Positions 53,932-61,918 of a stretch of DNA of 64,000 bases are shown here, piece by piece. The notes beneath the pieces are model-generated. The model was not told the DNA's origin. It was given only the letters and a program-made list of their open reading frames with translations, and made no database searches. The translations under genes and the position numbers were made by a program. Within the stretch, counting starts at the first letter, position 1. Every line of letters begins with the position of its first letter. The DNA is taken from positions 1 to 64,000 of the forward strand of contig JAEZOB010000010.1 in the NCBI GenBank assembly GCA_023414355.1, in the 5' to 3' direction. This DNA is from Bacillota bacterium. Its GTDB lineage: Bacteria; Bacillota; Clostridia; Lachnospirales; Lachnospiraceae.

Positions 53932-53971
53932 GAGGGACAGACATCAAGGTTTCCCTCTATGTCTGTCCCTC
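53932..53971 (-). terminator. Intrinsic terminator of the sigE-sigG operon
   Basis: A 13-bp perfect stem GAGGGACAGACAT/ATGTCTGTCCCTC (53932-53944 with 53959-53971) with a 14-nt loop is followed on the minus strand by TGTTTTAG. It lies 84 bp after the sigG stop codon and insulates the agr promoter. Confidence 0.7.
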
Positions 53972-54054
53972 CATAGTGCTCTATATGAATCAATCCACAC
54001 CGGAGATGATACCAATCGTATCACCTAACCCGTCATGAAATGATTTCTTCTCAA

Positions 54055-54831
54055 TTACATCAGATAATTTCTCATATTCTTCAGCGCTGATTTCTCCAAC
54101 CGGCTGACCTGAGCCTGCGATATATTAATCTCTTTGGCAACCTCCATCTGTGTCTTTCCCTCGAAAAACCTAAGTTTAATGATATTATGCTCTCTGGAAG
54201 ACAGTTTATCCATAGCCTCCTTAAGTGATATTTCCTCGATCCAGTTCTCTTCCTTATTCTTCTTATCACTGACCTGATCCATGATATAGAGGGCATCTCC
54301 ACCCTCCACGTAGACTGGGTCATATAAGGATACAGGACTCTGGATCGCATCCAGAGCATATACAATATCTTCCTTGGAGATTCCGATTTCGGCAGCAATC
54401 TCACTGATGGTCGGTTCCTTTTCATTCCGTTTGACCAGAGCCTCCTTAGCATAAATTGCCTTATATGCAGTGTCCCGAAGTGAACGGCTGACGCGGATTG
54501 CATTATTATCGCGAAGATATCTTCGGATTTCTCCTATGATCATGGGAACAGCGTAGGTGGAGAATTTCACATTCTGTGTGATATCGAAGTTATCAATTGC
54601 CTTCATCAGTCCGATGCAGCCAATCTGAAATAAATCATCTACATTTTCATTACTGTTAGAAAAGCGCTGGATGATAGAAAGTACCAGTCTGAGATTTCCC
54701 TTGATATACAACTCTCTGGCTTCCTTATCTCCATGCAATATTTTCTGAAACAATTCTTCCTTTTCACTATTTTTTAATAATGGCAGTTTAGATGTATTAA
54801 CTCCGCATATCTCAACCTTATAAAGAGCCAT
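54055..54831 (-). CDS. sigG: Sporulation sigma factor sigma-G
   Basis: The 258-residue protein has the N-terminal phrase NKVEICG-like (MALYKVEICGVNTSKLPLLK) of sigma-G, region 2 (DDLFQIGCIGLMKAIDNFDI, KFSTYAVPMIIGEIRRYLRD), and a region 4 HTH (TQMEVAKEINISQAQVSRLE). Sigma-G drives late forespore genes. The start is behind GGAGG. It follows sigE by 102 bp. Confidence 0.96.
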   Translation of the reverse strand: MALYKVEICGVNTSKLPLLKNSEKEELFQKILHGDKEARELYIKGNLRLVLSIIQRFSNSNENVDDLFQIGCIGLMKAIDNFDITQNVKFSTYAVPMIIGEIRRYLRDNNAIRVSRSLRDTAYKAIYAKEALVKRNEKEPTISEIAAEIGISKEDIVYALDAIQSPVSLYDPVYVEGGDALYIMDQVSDKKNKEENWIEEISLKEAMDKLSSREHNIIKLRFFEGKTQMEVAKEINISQAQVSRLEKSALKNMRNYLM

Positions 54832-54933
54832 AACGAAACCTCCGAATCATTCATTTACTTTCTAAAAAAATGATTCACTATTTGGCTCCTGTTTATACGA
54901 TTGCCCATCATGAAATTATTTCCAATCGCTGAA

Positions 54934-55674
54934 TTATTCGAATCTCACCATTTCCTTTTTCAACCTTTTTATGATCTTTTTCTCCAATCTCGATATATAA
55001 GATTGGGAGATTCCTAAAAGATCCGCTACCTCCTTCTGTGTTCGCTCTGCACCATCATCCGTATTTAACCCAAAGCGAAGATCTACTATAATTCTTTCCC
55101 TATCCGAAAGCTTTGAAAGTGCTTTTCTGAGAAGCTTTCGATCTACCTCTTCCTCGATATTACGGTATATGACATCCTCTTCTGTACCAAGGATATCGGA
55201 TAGCAGCAGTTCATTACCATCCCAATCGACATTCAGAGGTTCATCAATCGACACCTCCAGTTTGGTCTTATTATTCCGCCTTAAATACATCAGAATCTCA
55301 TTTTCAATACAGCGCGAAGCATAGGTAGCCAATTTGATGTTTTTATCCGGATTAAAGGTATTGATTGCCTTAATCAGACCGATGGTTCCGATGGAGATTA
55401 AATCCTCTACTCCTACACCGGTATTGTCAAACTTCTTAGCTATGTATACCACAAGTCTGAGATTATGCTCCACCAGCAGTGATTTCATTTCACCGTCGCG
55501 AACGCCGCCAAGCTCAGCTATTACTTCCGCTTCCCTTACCGGATCCAGTGGCGGCGGTAGCACTTCCGCACCACCGATATAATGGATTTCTCCCTGATGT
55601 CCGAAAATGATTGTTTTGATGTCAGGAATCAGTCGAAATTGGAATTTATTCTGTAATGATAACTTTAAAAGCAT
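54934..55674 (-). CDS. sigE: Sporulation sigma factor sigma-E (pro-form)
   Basis: The 246-residue protein has a short hydrophobic/basic N-terminal pro-sequence (about 1-28) followed by YIGGAEVLPPPLDPVREAEV, typical of pro-sigma-E, then region 2 (EDLISIGTIGLIKAINTFNP) and region 4 (TQKEVADLLGISQSYISRLE). It is made active in the mother cell by SpoIIGA. It starts 14 bp after spoIIGA. Confidence 0.97.
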   Translation of the reverse strand: MLLKLSLQNKFQFRLIPDIKTIIFGHQGEIHYIGGAEVLPPPLDPVREAEVIAELGGVRDGEMKSLLVEHNLRLVVYIAKKFDNTGVGVEDLISIGTIGLIKAINTFNPDKNIKLATYASRCIENEILMYLRRNNKTKLEVSIDEPLNVDWDGNELLLSDILGTEEDVIYRNIEEEVDRKLLRKALSKLSDRERIIVDLRFGLNTDDGAERTQKEVADLLGISQSYISRLEKKIIKRLKKEMVRFE

Positions 55675-55687
55675 ATTGAACCTCCCA

Positions 55688-56644
55688 CTATTTTCCCTCT
55701 AATAGTCCCTTATGTAAAATCACCTGATATTCTCCACCGGAGGATAAAGTGCGATTGTATATCGCTGCTGTTACGCTTTCCTGGCAGCAGATTTCCTCTC
55801 CCACCTTAATTCGTATTCTGTCCAGGACGATCCCCGGCATTACCCCCTGCTCCTTCCCAATGGATTGGTAAGGAATTATATGGAAGCGGAGACTGTACTG
55901 ATCTAACAGTTCTTGACTAACTGCAGCCTCACTCTGTAGAATCCCGGCTTCATCCACTTGCAGGAGTAAACTGCATTCCGAAGGAACCAGTTGCTCCATG
56001 ATGTGCTTCTCCACTATGATGACCGGCCTATGATTCCTAGGATCAAACAAACAGTTTCCCGTATCCATCAACCCCATAACCTTGGCACTCTTCTCACCGC
56101 AGATAAGTTCGATTTCATAGATGTCTTTTTTGCAGCTCAGATACCTCTTTCTTAACCATACCAATATCGTGGTAACCGGAACGAGTCCGAGAAATGATAA
56201 AAGGATATATCTCATCGGTATATTACTTAGAAGCATGGAGGCATCCAGTTGGATCAGGATAAGGCGCAGCTTGGTATGATAATATACGGATTGAAGAAAT
56301 CCTCCCGCGAAACCGGTAATCAAAAAAAAGAGAATGCTATACCTGATCCATTCTTTCCAGTTCATTTTCCCAAATGCTAACCTGACCATACCTACCATAG
56401 AAACCGGTTTAATCAGGATACATACCACTTGAAGCAATGTCAGGAGAAAGCTACCTTCGAAGGCAAAACGAAACCAAGGCAAAAAACTGATGAAAATTGC
56501 TGTCATACCGCCGATGAATGCAGCCGAAAACAATCGTAAAATACCACATTTTCTATGTACGATAATCTTGAGCAGGAGAAGCAGCAGGAAATCGATCACA
56601 AGGTTAAGGACGAATACAACATCAGGATAAATCTCAAGATACAA
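55688..56644 (-). CDS. spoIIGA: Sigma-E processing aspartyl protease SpoIIGA
   Basis: The 318-residue protein has five N-terminal membrane helices (about 10-165) and a C-terminal aspartyl-protease-like domain with the catalytic motif GLMDTGNCLFDP (Asp194). It cleaves the pro-sequence of sigma-E at the septum. Translation starts at a TTG behind GGAGGTG. Confidence 0.94.
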   Translation of the reverse strand: MYLEIYPDVVFVLNLVIDFLLLLLLKIIVHRKCGILRLFSAAFIGGMTAIFISFLPWFRFAFEGSFLLTLLQVVCILIKPVSMVGMVRLAFGKMNWKEWIRYSILFFLITGFAGGFLQSVYYHTKLRLILIQLDASMLLSNIPMRYILLSFLGLVPVTTILVWLRKRYLSCKKDIYEIELICGEKSAKVMGLMDTGNCLFDPRNHRPVIIVEKHIMEQLVPSECSLLLQVDEAGILQSEAAVSQELLDQYSLRFHIIPYQSIGKEQGVMPGIVLDRIRIKVGEEICCQESVTAAIYNRTLSSGGEYQVILHKGLLEGK

Positions 56645-56677
56645 GCTTCACCTCCAACACACATGATTAAAAAAGCA

Positions 56678-56723
56678 TTCGACACCTCCGATTATAACTT
56701 GTTTGGTTTCCATTTTATGTCAG
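56678..56723 (-). promoter_or_regulatory. Candidate Spo0A-controlled promoter of spoIIGA-sigE
   Basis: A perfect TATAAT (56691-56696) is preceded on the minus strand by CTGACA (56718-56723) with an unusually long 21-bp spacer. A consensus Spo0A box TGTCGAA (56678-56684) lies just downstream, over the predicted start site. The Bacillus spoIIG promoter also has a long (22-bp) spacer and is Spo0A-activated, though its boxes are upstream. Confidence 0.5.
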
Positions 56724-56795
56724 TTCTTGTATTGAAAAATGCTGTTTTCATTTACATTTATTTACATTTCAAGCCCTGATCCATCGAAATTATGC

Positions 56796-56838
56796 AAAAA
56801 AAGCTGTCAGCTTATTTCTTATGAAATAAACTGACAGC
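56796..56838 (-). terminator. Intrinsic terminator of ftsZ
   Basis: GCTGTCAG (56803-56810) pairs with CTGACAGC (56831-56838), extended inward by TTATTTC/GAAATAA. On the minus strand the hairpin is followed by seven Ts. It lies 28 bp after the ftsZ stop. Confidence 0.9.
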
Positions 56839-56865
56839 CCTAATCTCTTATGTATAAAGTTTTTT

Positions 56866-58113
56866 CTATTTATTGTGGCGGTTCTTCTGTAAGAACTCGG
56901 GTATCTTAATGCCACTTGGATCTGTATTGGTATTGGCAGGTGCTTTTGCTGGCTGACTTACAGGCCTCCTGTTCGGATCGGTCTGATAGTTGGTCTGTGA
57001 AGCATGTACCTGCGGAGCAGCCGGATTGCTGTTTGTGTAGCTACTGCCTGTAGGCGGGTAGGTCCTGTTCATATTGAACTCAGGCTTTGCAGGTGCAGAG
57101 GTCATACCTCCTGTATGTGCCGGACGTCTTAAGAAATCCGGTGTTTTAACCATTTCTCTGGATTTGCCATCAAGACCTGTAGCAATGACTGTAATAGTTG
57201 CAGTATCAGGATTCACATCATCAAACATAGCACCGAAGATAATGTTCGCTGAATCGCCGGCAAGCTCCTGTACTAAGGTTGCAGCGTCGTTTGCTTCAAT
57301 CAGGCTGATATCTCCGGATATATTAATAATCACATGCGAAGCACCCTGAATCGTGGTCTCGAGTAATGGACTGGTAATTGCCTGCTTCACAGCATCGATA
57401 CATTTGTCATCGCCGGTTCCCATACCGATACCGATATGTGCAACACCCTTGTCCTTCATTACTGTTTGAACATCTGCAAAGTCAAGATTGATCAGACCGG
57501 GAACATTGATCAAGTCGGTAATTCCCTGTACACCCTGCTGTAGCACTTCGTCTGCTTTGCGAAGTGCATCCGGCATTGTGGTTCTGCGATCAACGATTTC
57601 CAAAAGCTTATCATTCGGAATTACAATCAAGGTATCCACATGCTCTTTCAAACGATCGATTCCTGAAATGGCATTGGTCATACGGGTCTTAGCTTCGAAC
57701 TTGAAAGGCTTGGTGACGATACCAACTGTTAAAATACCCATGTCCTTTGCGATCTGAGCAACCACCGGAGCAGCACCGGTTCCGGTTCCGCCACCCATAC
57801 CGCAGGTGACAAATACCATGTCAGCACCCTTAATAAGCTCTGCCAACTGTTCCTTGCTCTCTTCGGCTGCTTTCTGCCCAATCTCAGGCTGAGCTCCGGC
57901 ACCGAGTCCCTTCGTCAGCTTTTCTCCGATCTGTATACACTGCGGAGCTTTGCAGTTTTTCAAGTGCTGCTTGTCCGTATTGACACAAACAAAATCAACA
58001 CCAAGGATATTCTCTTCTATCATTCGATTAACGGCGTTATTACCTGCTCCTCCTACCCCGATTACAAGTATTTTTGCAGTAGTATCCGCCTCATTTGTTC
58101 TTATCTCAAGCAA
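56866..58113 (-). CDS. ftsZ: Cell division GTPase FtsZ
   Basis: The 415-residue protein has the tubulin-like GTPase fold with IGVGGAGNNAVNRM near the N-terminus, the signature GGGTGTGAAPVVAQ, and the T7 synergy region (NLDFADVQTVMKDKG). A Pro/Asn/Thr-rich linker and the conserved C-terminal peptide IKIPEFLQKNRHNK follow. It forms the Z ring. The start is set at the TTG at 58113, eight bases behind AAGGAGG, so the protein begins MLEIRTNEADTT; the ATG six codons upstream overlaps that site. Confidence 0.96.
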   Translation of the reverse strand: MLEIRTNEADTTAKILVIGVGGAGNNAVNRMIEENILGVDFVCVNTDKQHLKNCKAPQCIQIGEKLTKGLGAGAQPEIGQKAAEESKEQLAELIKGADMVFVTCGMGGGTGTGAAPVVAQIAKDMGILTVGIVTKPFKFEAKTRMTNAISGIDRLKEHVDTLIVIPNDKLLEIVDRRTTMPDALRKADEVLQQGVQGITDLINVPGLINLDFADVQTVMKDKGVAHIGIGMGTGDDKCIDAVKQAITSPLLETTIQGASHVIINISGDISLIEANDAATLVQELAGDSANIIFGAMFDDVNPDTATITVIATGLDGKSREMVKTPDFLRRPAHTGGMTSAPAKPEFNMNRTYPPTGSSYTNSNPAAPQVHASQTNYQTDPNRRPVSQPAKAPANTNTDPSGIKIPEFLQKNRHNK

Positions 58114-58291
58114 GGTCAATTCCTCCTTCATCGTATTCTTTCAAAAACCTAAATCATTCCCTCAGATAACGACCGATGAATCCTTAAATTATTCACCCTA
58201 TCTATTATTCCAATTATCTTCCAAAACCACATGATAATGGGATAAAATCTCAGCAACACACTATCTCTGGTATCCCATAATCCTACCTTAT

Positions 58292-58320
58292 ATGATATCT
58301 TTAAATTCCCAAATAATCAA
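58292..58320 (-). promoter_or_regulatory. Candidate sigma-A promoter of ftsZ
   Basis: TTGATT (58315-58320) and TATCAT (58292-58297) are 17 bp apart on the minus strand. The leader would be about 170 nt long and contains a small inverted repeat ATGGGAT/ATCCCAT (58237-58243 with 58272-58278). Confidence 0.5.
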
Positions 58321-58363
58321 GCATAATTTTTAAAAAATTGTATTTTATTAAAGACTATTTTAT

Positions 58364-59119
58364 CTATTCTGTCAGTTTTTTTGGTTTTCCAATAATAATT
58401 TCCGTTCCTTTTACATAATTTCTCATATCTATGGTAATTTTTCTATCTCCTGCCTCGGCTAAAATATTATGGAGCTCGGAAAGTGCTTCATCATATGTAC
58501 TTTTTTTACCAAGCAGCACTGTGACATTACCACAATCCAAGGTTACCTCATAATCACTGGAAAATGAAACGGTATCCACAGTAATCTCATACTTACTGAT
58601 TAGCTGCGTCAGATTGATGATTACATCAAATAGCTCTTCTTTCTGTACCTTGAGCTTTTCACTTAGGACAAAGCTGTCATATTTTAACCCTTTGATGATC
58701 GGAACATCCGTAAGTCGCTTAGAGGAACATTCTACAATGATGCCGTCCTTATCAAAATACATGTATTCTCCCATGAATTCAATACAACCGGCGATCATCT
58801 TTTCATAAACATACGCCGTAACAGTATGAGTACCATTCATCACCACATCTACTTTTTCTACAAAAGGAAGTCGTACTTTAGTAACATATCGATACTTGAG
58901 AAAAAGGTAAAGCGAATTGTGATCCGGGAGTGTCTTCATCAGCTCCTCTGTAATCTGCTGTGGCGTATAACGTTTCGTTCCCACAACATCAAGCTTTTTG
59001 ATATAGAAGGTACTTAAAAATAGTAACACCGGAATTCCTATGATCAGCAGTAGAAGAAGTATTCTTTTGCTTAGTCTGACCAGTACATGCTCCGATATTC
59101 TTTTTCTGACTCTGTTCAT
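58364..59119 (-). CDS. ftsQ: Cell division protein FtsQ/DivIB
   Basis: The 251-residue protein has a basic cytosolic start (MNRVRKRISEHVLVRLSKRI), one membrane helix (about 20-40), and an extracytoplasmic POTRA domain (KKLDVVGTKRYTPQQITEEL) followed by the beta domain. It links the early and late divisome. The ATG at 59119 is five bases behind AGGAGTG; the longer frame would overlap murA. Confidence 0.88.
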   Translation of the reverse strand: MNRVRKRISEHVLVRLSKRILLLLLIIGIPVLLFLSTFYIKKLDVVGTKRYTPQQITEELMKTLPDHNSLYLFLKYRYVTKVRLPFVEKVDVVMNGTHTVTAYVYEKMIAGCIEFMGEYMYFDKDGIIVECSSKRLTDVPIIKGLKYDSFVLSEKLKVQKEELFDVIINLTQLISKYEITVDTVSFSSDYEVTLDCGNVTVLLGKKSTYDEALSELHNILAEAGDRKITIDMRNYVKGTEIIIGKPKKLTE

Positions 59120-59145
59120 CCATTCACTCCTGTGAAATATTCTTA

Positions 59146-60426
59146 TCATACCGCATTTTCGCTGCAATACCTGATTTTTGCACCGAGTGTCGATAAATCT
59201 CTACAGATATCTTCATAACCGCGTTCTATGAAGGTAGCATTACGTATAATTGTTCTTCCCTCCGCGGCCAGTCCTGCAATGACCAAAGCCGCACCACCTC
59301 TGAGATCATAAGCCTGCGTTAATGTCCCGCGGAGTTTATCTACACCGGAGATGGTTGCCTTATTCGACTTTGCATCCAAGCTGATGACAGCACCCATTTT
59401 CTGCAGATCACTTACATTTTGAAAGCGTGATTCAAAGATTTCTTCGACAATGCTGCTTTCCCCATCTGCCAGACATAAGACAGACAAAAGCTGGGATTGC
59501 ATATCCGTCGGAAACCCGGGATATGGCTGGGTCTTCAATGCTTCAACGGGCTCCGGTCTGTGTCTGCTGCTGATTCTGACTGTATTCTCAGTAGTCTCAA
59601 TGGTGCATCCGCATCTTCTCAATACCCGGATCGTCGAATCCAAATGTCCCGTCGGTGCATTGGTCAACACGATATTGCCCTTAGCTGCCGCAAGCGCAGC
59701 CATATATGTTCCTGCCACAATTCTGTCTGAGGAAAGGGTAAAATCAACCTCATGTAGCTGCTTTACACCTTCAATCTCGATAAAGGCTGTTCCTTTTCCA
59801 CAGATACGGGCACCGGCTGCATTCAAATAATTACAGACCTCGGTAACCTCCGGCTCTCTGGCTGCATTATATATTCTGGTGGTCCCTTCCGATAACACGG
59901 CCGTCAATATTATATTCTGAGTTGCTCCTACACTTGGGAACTCAAGAAATATATCTGTTCCAATAATCTTATCGGCATAACAATGAATAATCTTATCATT
60001 TTCCCCGATAAATTCCTGCGTAACGTTCATCTTTCTGATTGCCTTCAGATGGTAATCAATCGGTCGCTTCCCGATGGAGCATCCCCCGGGGTATGCGATT
60101 GTAACCTCATGATGCCTTCCAAGCAAAGCACCTAAAAAGAGTATGGAGCTACGCATCTTTGTCACAGATTCCTCTGATACTGAGGTAGACAACGCTGCAC
60201 TACTGTCTACAGTAAGGGTATTGCCATCCCAGGAAGTGATGCAACCCAGTTCTTGAAGTATCGTTACCATATGAAATACATCAAGTATTTTGGGACAATT
60301 CCTTAGTATCGTGATACCTTTATTCAAAATCGCGGCGGCTACGACAGGCAGTGCCGCATTTTTTGACCCTTGTATTCTTAGTTCACCCTTTAATTGCTCA
60401 CCGCCGATAACCTCAATACTCGACAT
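59146..60426 (-). CDS. murA: UDP-N-acetylglucosamine 1-carboxyvinyltransferase MurA
   Basis: The 426-residue protein catalyses the first committed step of peptidoglycan synthesis, adding enolpyruvate to UDP-GlcNAc. The substrate-binding SKNAALPVVAAAIL and the catalytic loop AYPGGCSIGKRPIDYH with Cys116 (the fosfomycin target position) are present. The start is behind GAGGTG. Confidence 0.95.
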   Translation of the reverse strand: MSSIEVIGGEQLKGELRIQGSKNAALPVVAAAILNKGITILRNCPKILDVFHMVTILQELGCITSWDGNTLTVDSSAALSTSVSEESVTKMRSSILFLGALLGRHHEVTIAYPGGCSIGKRPIDYHLKAIRKMNVTQEFIGENDKIIHCYADKIIGTDIFLEFPSVGATQNIILTAVLSEGTTRIYNAAREPEVTEVCNYLNAAGARICGKGTAFIEIEGVKQLHEVDFTLSSDRIVAGTYMAALAAAKGNIVLTNAPTGHLDSTIRVLRRCGCTIETTENTVRISSRHRPEPVEALKTQPYPGFPTDMQSQLLSVLCLADGESSIVEEIFESRFQNVSDLQKMGAVISLDAKSNKATISGVDKLRGTLTQAYDLRGGAALVIAGLAAEGRTIIRNATFIERGYEDICRDLSTLGAKIRYCSENAV

Positions 60427-60513
60427 GATACACCTCAGACAATGTAGAAAATATACTACACTATATGATTCCTGCCTCGTCTCTGTGAATTACGAGTCCC
60501 CTCATTACACTAT

Positions 60514-60609
60514 GAAGAATTTCAAAATGGAATTCTATAACGAATTCTTGAATTCGTTTGATTACATTGTGGAATTCTTCCCGAAGTAAAGATGTTCTTT
60601 CTTTACTTC
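60514..60609. repeat. Nested palindromes between murA and ftsW (possibly family B)
   Basis: Arms GAAGAATTTCAAAATG (60514-60529) and CATTGTGGAATTCTTC (60565-60580) pair with two mismatches. They enclose the perfect hairpin AACGAATTC/GAATTCGTT (60539-60547 with 60550-60558). A further hairpin GAAGTAAAGA/TCTTTACTTC (60583-60592 with 60600-60609) follows. The outline (GAAGAA edge, AT-rich inner hairpin, TTCTTCC edge) resembles the elements at 18.65 and 36.2 kb. Confidence 0.55.
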
Positions 60610-60627
60610 TGTGAAGATACTTTTTCT

Positions 60628-61767
60628 TCATTTTTCCCCTTTGATCTGATTGGAGACACTCAGGACAATTCCCATCTCAAACAGGATTACCATGACTGAG
60701 CTTCCTCCGTAACTGATAAAGGGTAAGGGAATACCGGTGGAAGGAATCGTATTGGTTACTACTGCAATATTAATCAGTACCTGAGAAGCAATATGAGCAA
60801 GTACCCCTGTAGCAATCAAACCTCCGAATAAATCTGTAGCATTGATGGCTATGATAAAAATTCGCCAGATCAATAATATGAAAAGCAGGATTAGGGCAAA
60901 GGCACCAAACAAGCCCAGTTCCTCGCAAATCACCGAAAAAATCATGTCATTGTGCGACTCCGGAATGAAGCCCAGCTTTTGCATGCTTTCCCCCAATCCT
61001 TTTCCGAAGATACCTCCTGAGGCAATGGCATATAAGCCCTGAAGAATCTGATAACCCTTTGGTTCCGTCTCAACATTGAGCCAGACCTTGATACGTTCCG
61101 AGCGGTAGGATACAAAGAAAATGAAGATAGACCCTACTGCACCAAATAAAATACCCGATATGATAAAATACAGCTTCTTTCTGGAGGCCACAAAACAAAT
61201 TGCAACCATGATGATACCACAGATCAGAGCCGTGGAAAAATTTTCGATGATGATGAGGCCAAGTAATGGAGTGATAAATAAAACCACCCTGAGAAAGCCG
61301 CTGAATTTATCCAACATCTTGGGAGCAATATTTACTATGTAGGCGGTAAACAGAATGATTGCAATCTTGGTAAGCTCGGAGGGCTGAAAACGTCCCAGCG
61401 GTGTATCAATCCATCTTCTGGAGCCGTTGACCTCCGGACCGATGATCAGTACAAGAATCTGTAATCCGACGCATAGAAAATACAGGATTGTTACCGGCTT
61501 CAATTTCATGATTGGCAACGGAGTGACATAGATACGGTAGTCAATTTTAGAGACAAACAGCATAATCAGGATACCAGCTCCTGCCAGGAGAGCCTGCTTC
61601 GATAGATAATAGGTGGCATCCCCCAAAAGCCTCTGTGCATTATAGGAGCTGGTACTGTATATCATAACCAATCCAAAGCACACCAGAAAGAGGATCAGGA
61701 ATAATAAACTGTAATCATAGTAGCTGTGCAATTTTCGATTATTTTCTTGTCTCACTGTTCTTGCCAT
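60628..61767 (-). CDS. ftsW: SEDS peptidoglycan glycosyltransferase FtsW/SpoVE
   Basis: About 379 residues with ten membrane helices and the SEDS signature (PEVNGSRRWIDTPLGRFQPS, then ELTKIAIILF; GESMQKLGFIPESHNDMIFS; PFISYGGSSVM). It polymerises lipid II at the septum, or during sporulation as SpoVE; the sequence does not tell which. The ATG at 61767 is behind GGGAGAG. Confidence 0.93.
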   Translation of the reverse strand: MARTVRQENNRKLHSYYDYSLLFLILFLVCFGLVMIYSTSSYNAQRLLGDATYYLSKQALLAGAGILIMLFVSKIDYRIYVTPLPIMKLKPVTILYFLCVGLQILVLIIGPEVNGSRRWIDTPLGRFQPSELTKIAIILFTAYIVNIAPKMLDKFSGFLRVVLFITPLLGLIIIENFSTALICGIIMVAICFVASRKKLYFIISGILFGAVGSIFIFFVSYRSERIKVWLNVETEPKGYQILQGLYAIASGGIFGKGLGESMQKLGFIPESHNDMIFSVICEELGLFGAFALILLFILLIWRIFIIAINATDLFGGLIATGVLAHIASQVLINIAVVTNTIPSTGIPLPFISYGGSSVMVILFEMGIVLSVSNQIKGEK

Positions 61768-61918
61768 ATGATCTCTCCCAATCCAAATGTTCAATCCATA
61801 ATACGATACTCATATTTCGTCAATTTCTCATGCTGATTACATCAACACCATTCTTATTAGAAAACCTGCATAAGTATAAAGCAGGATAAATATTGCTCAC
61901 TTACTTCATTATCATACT

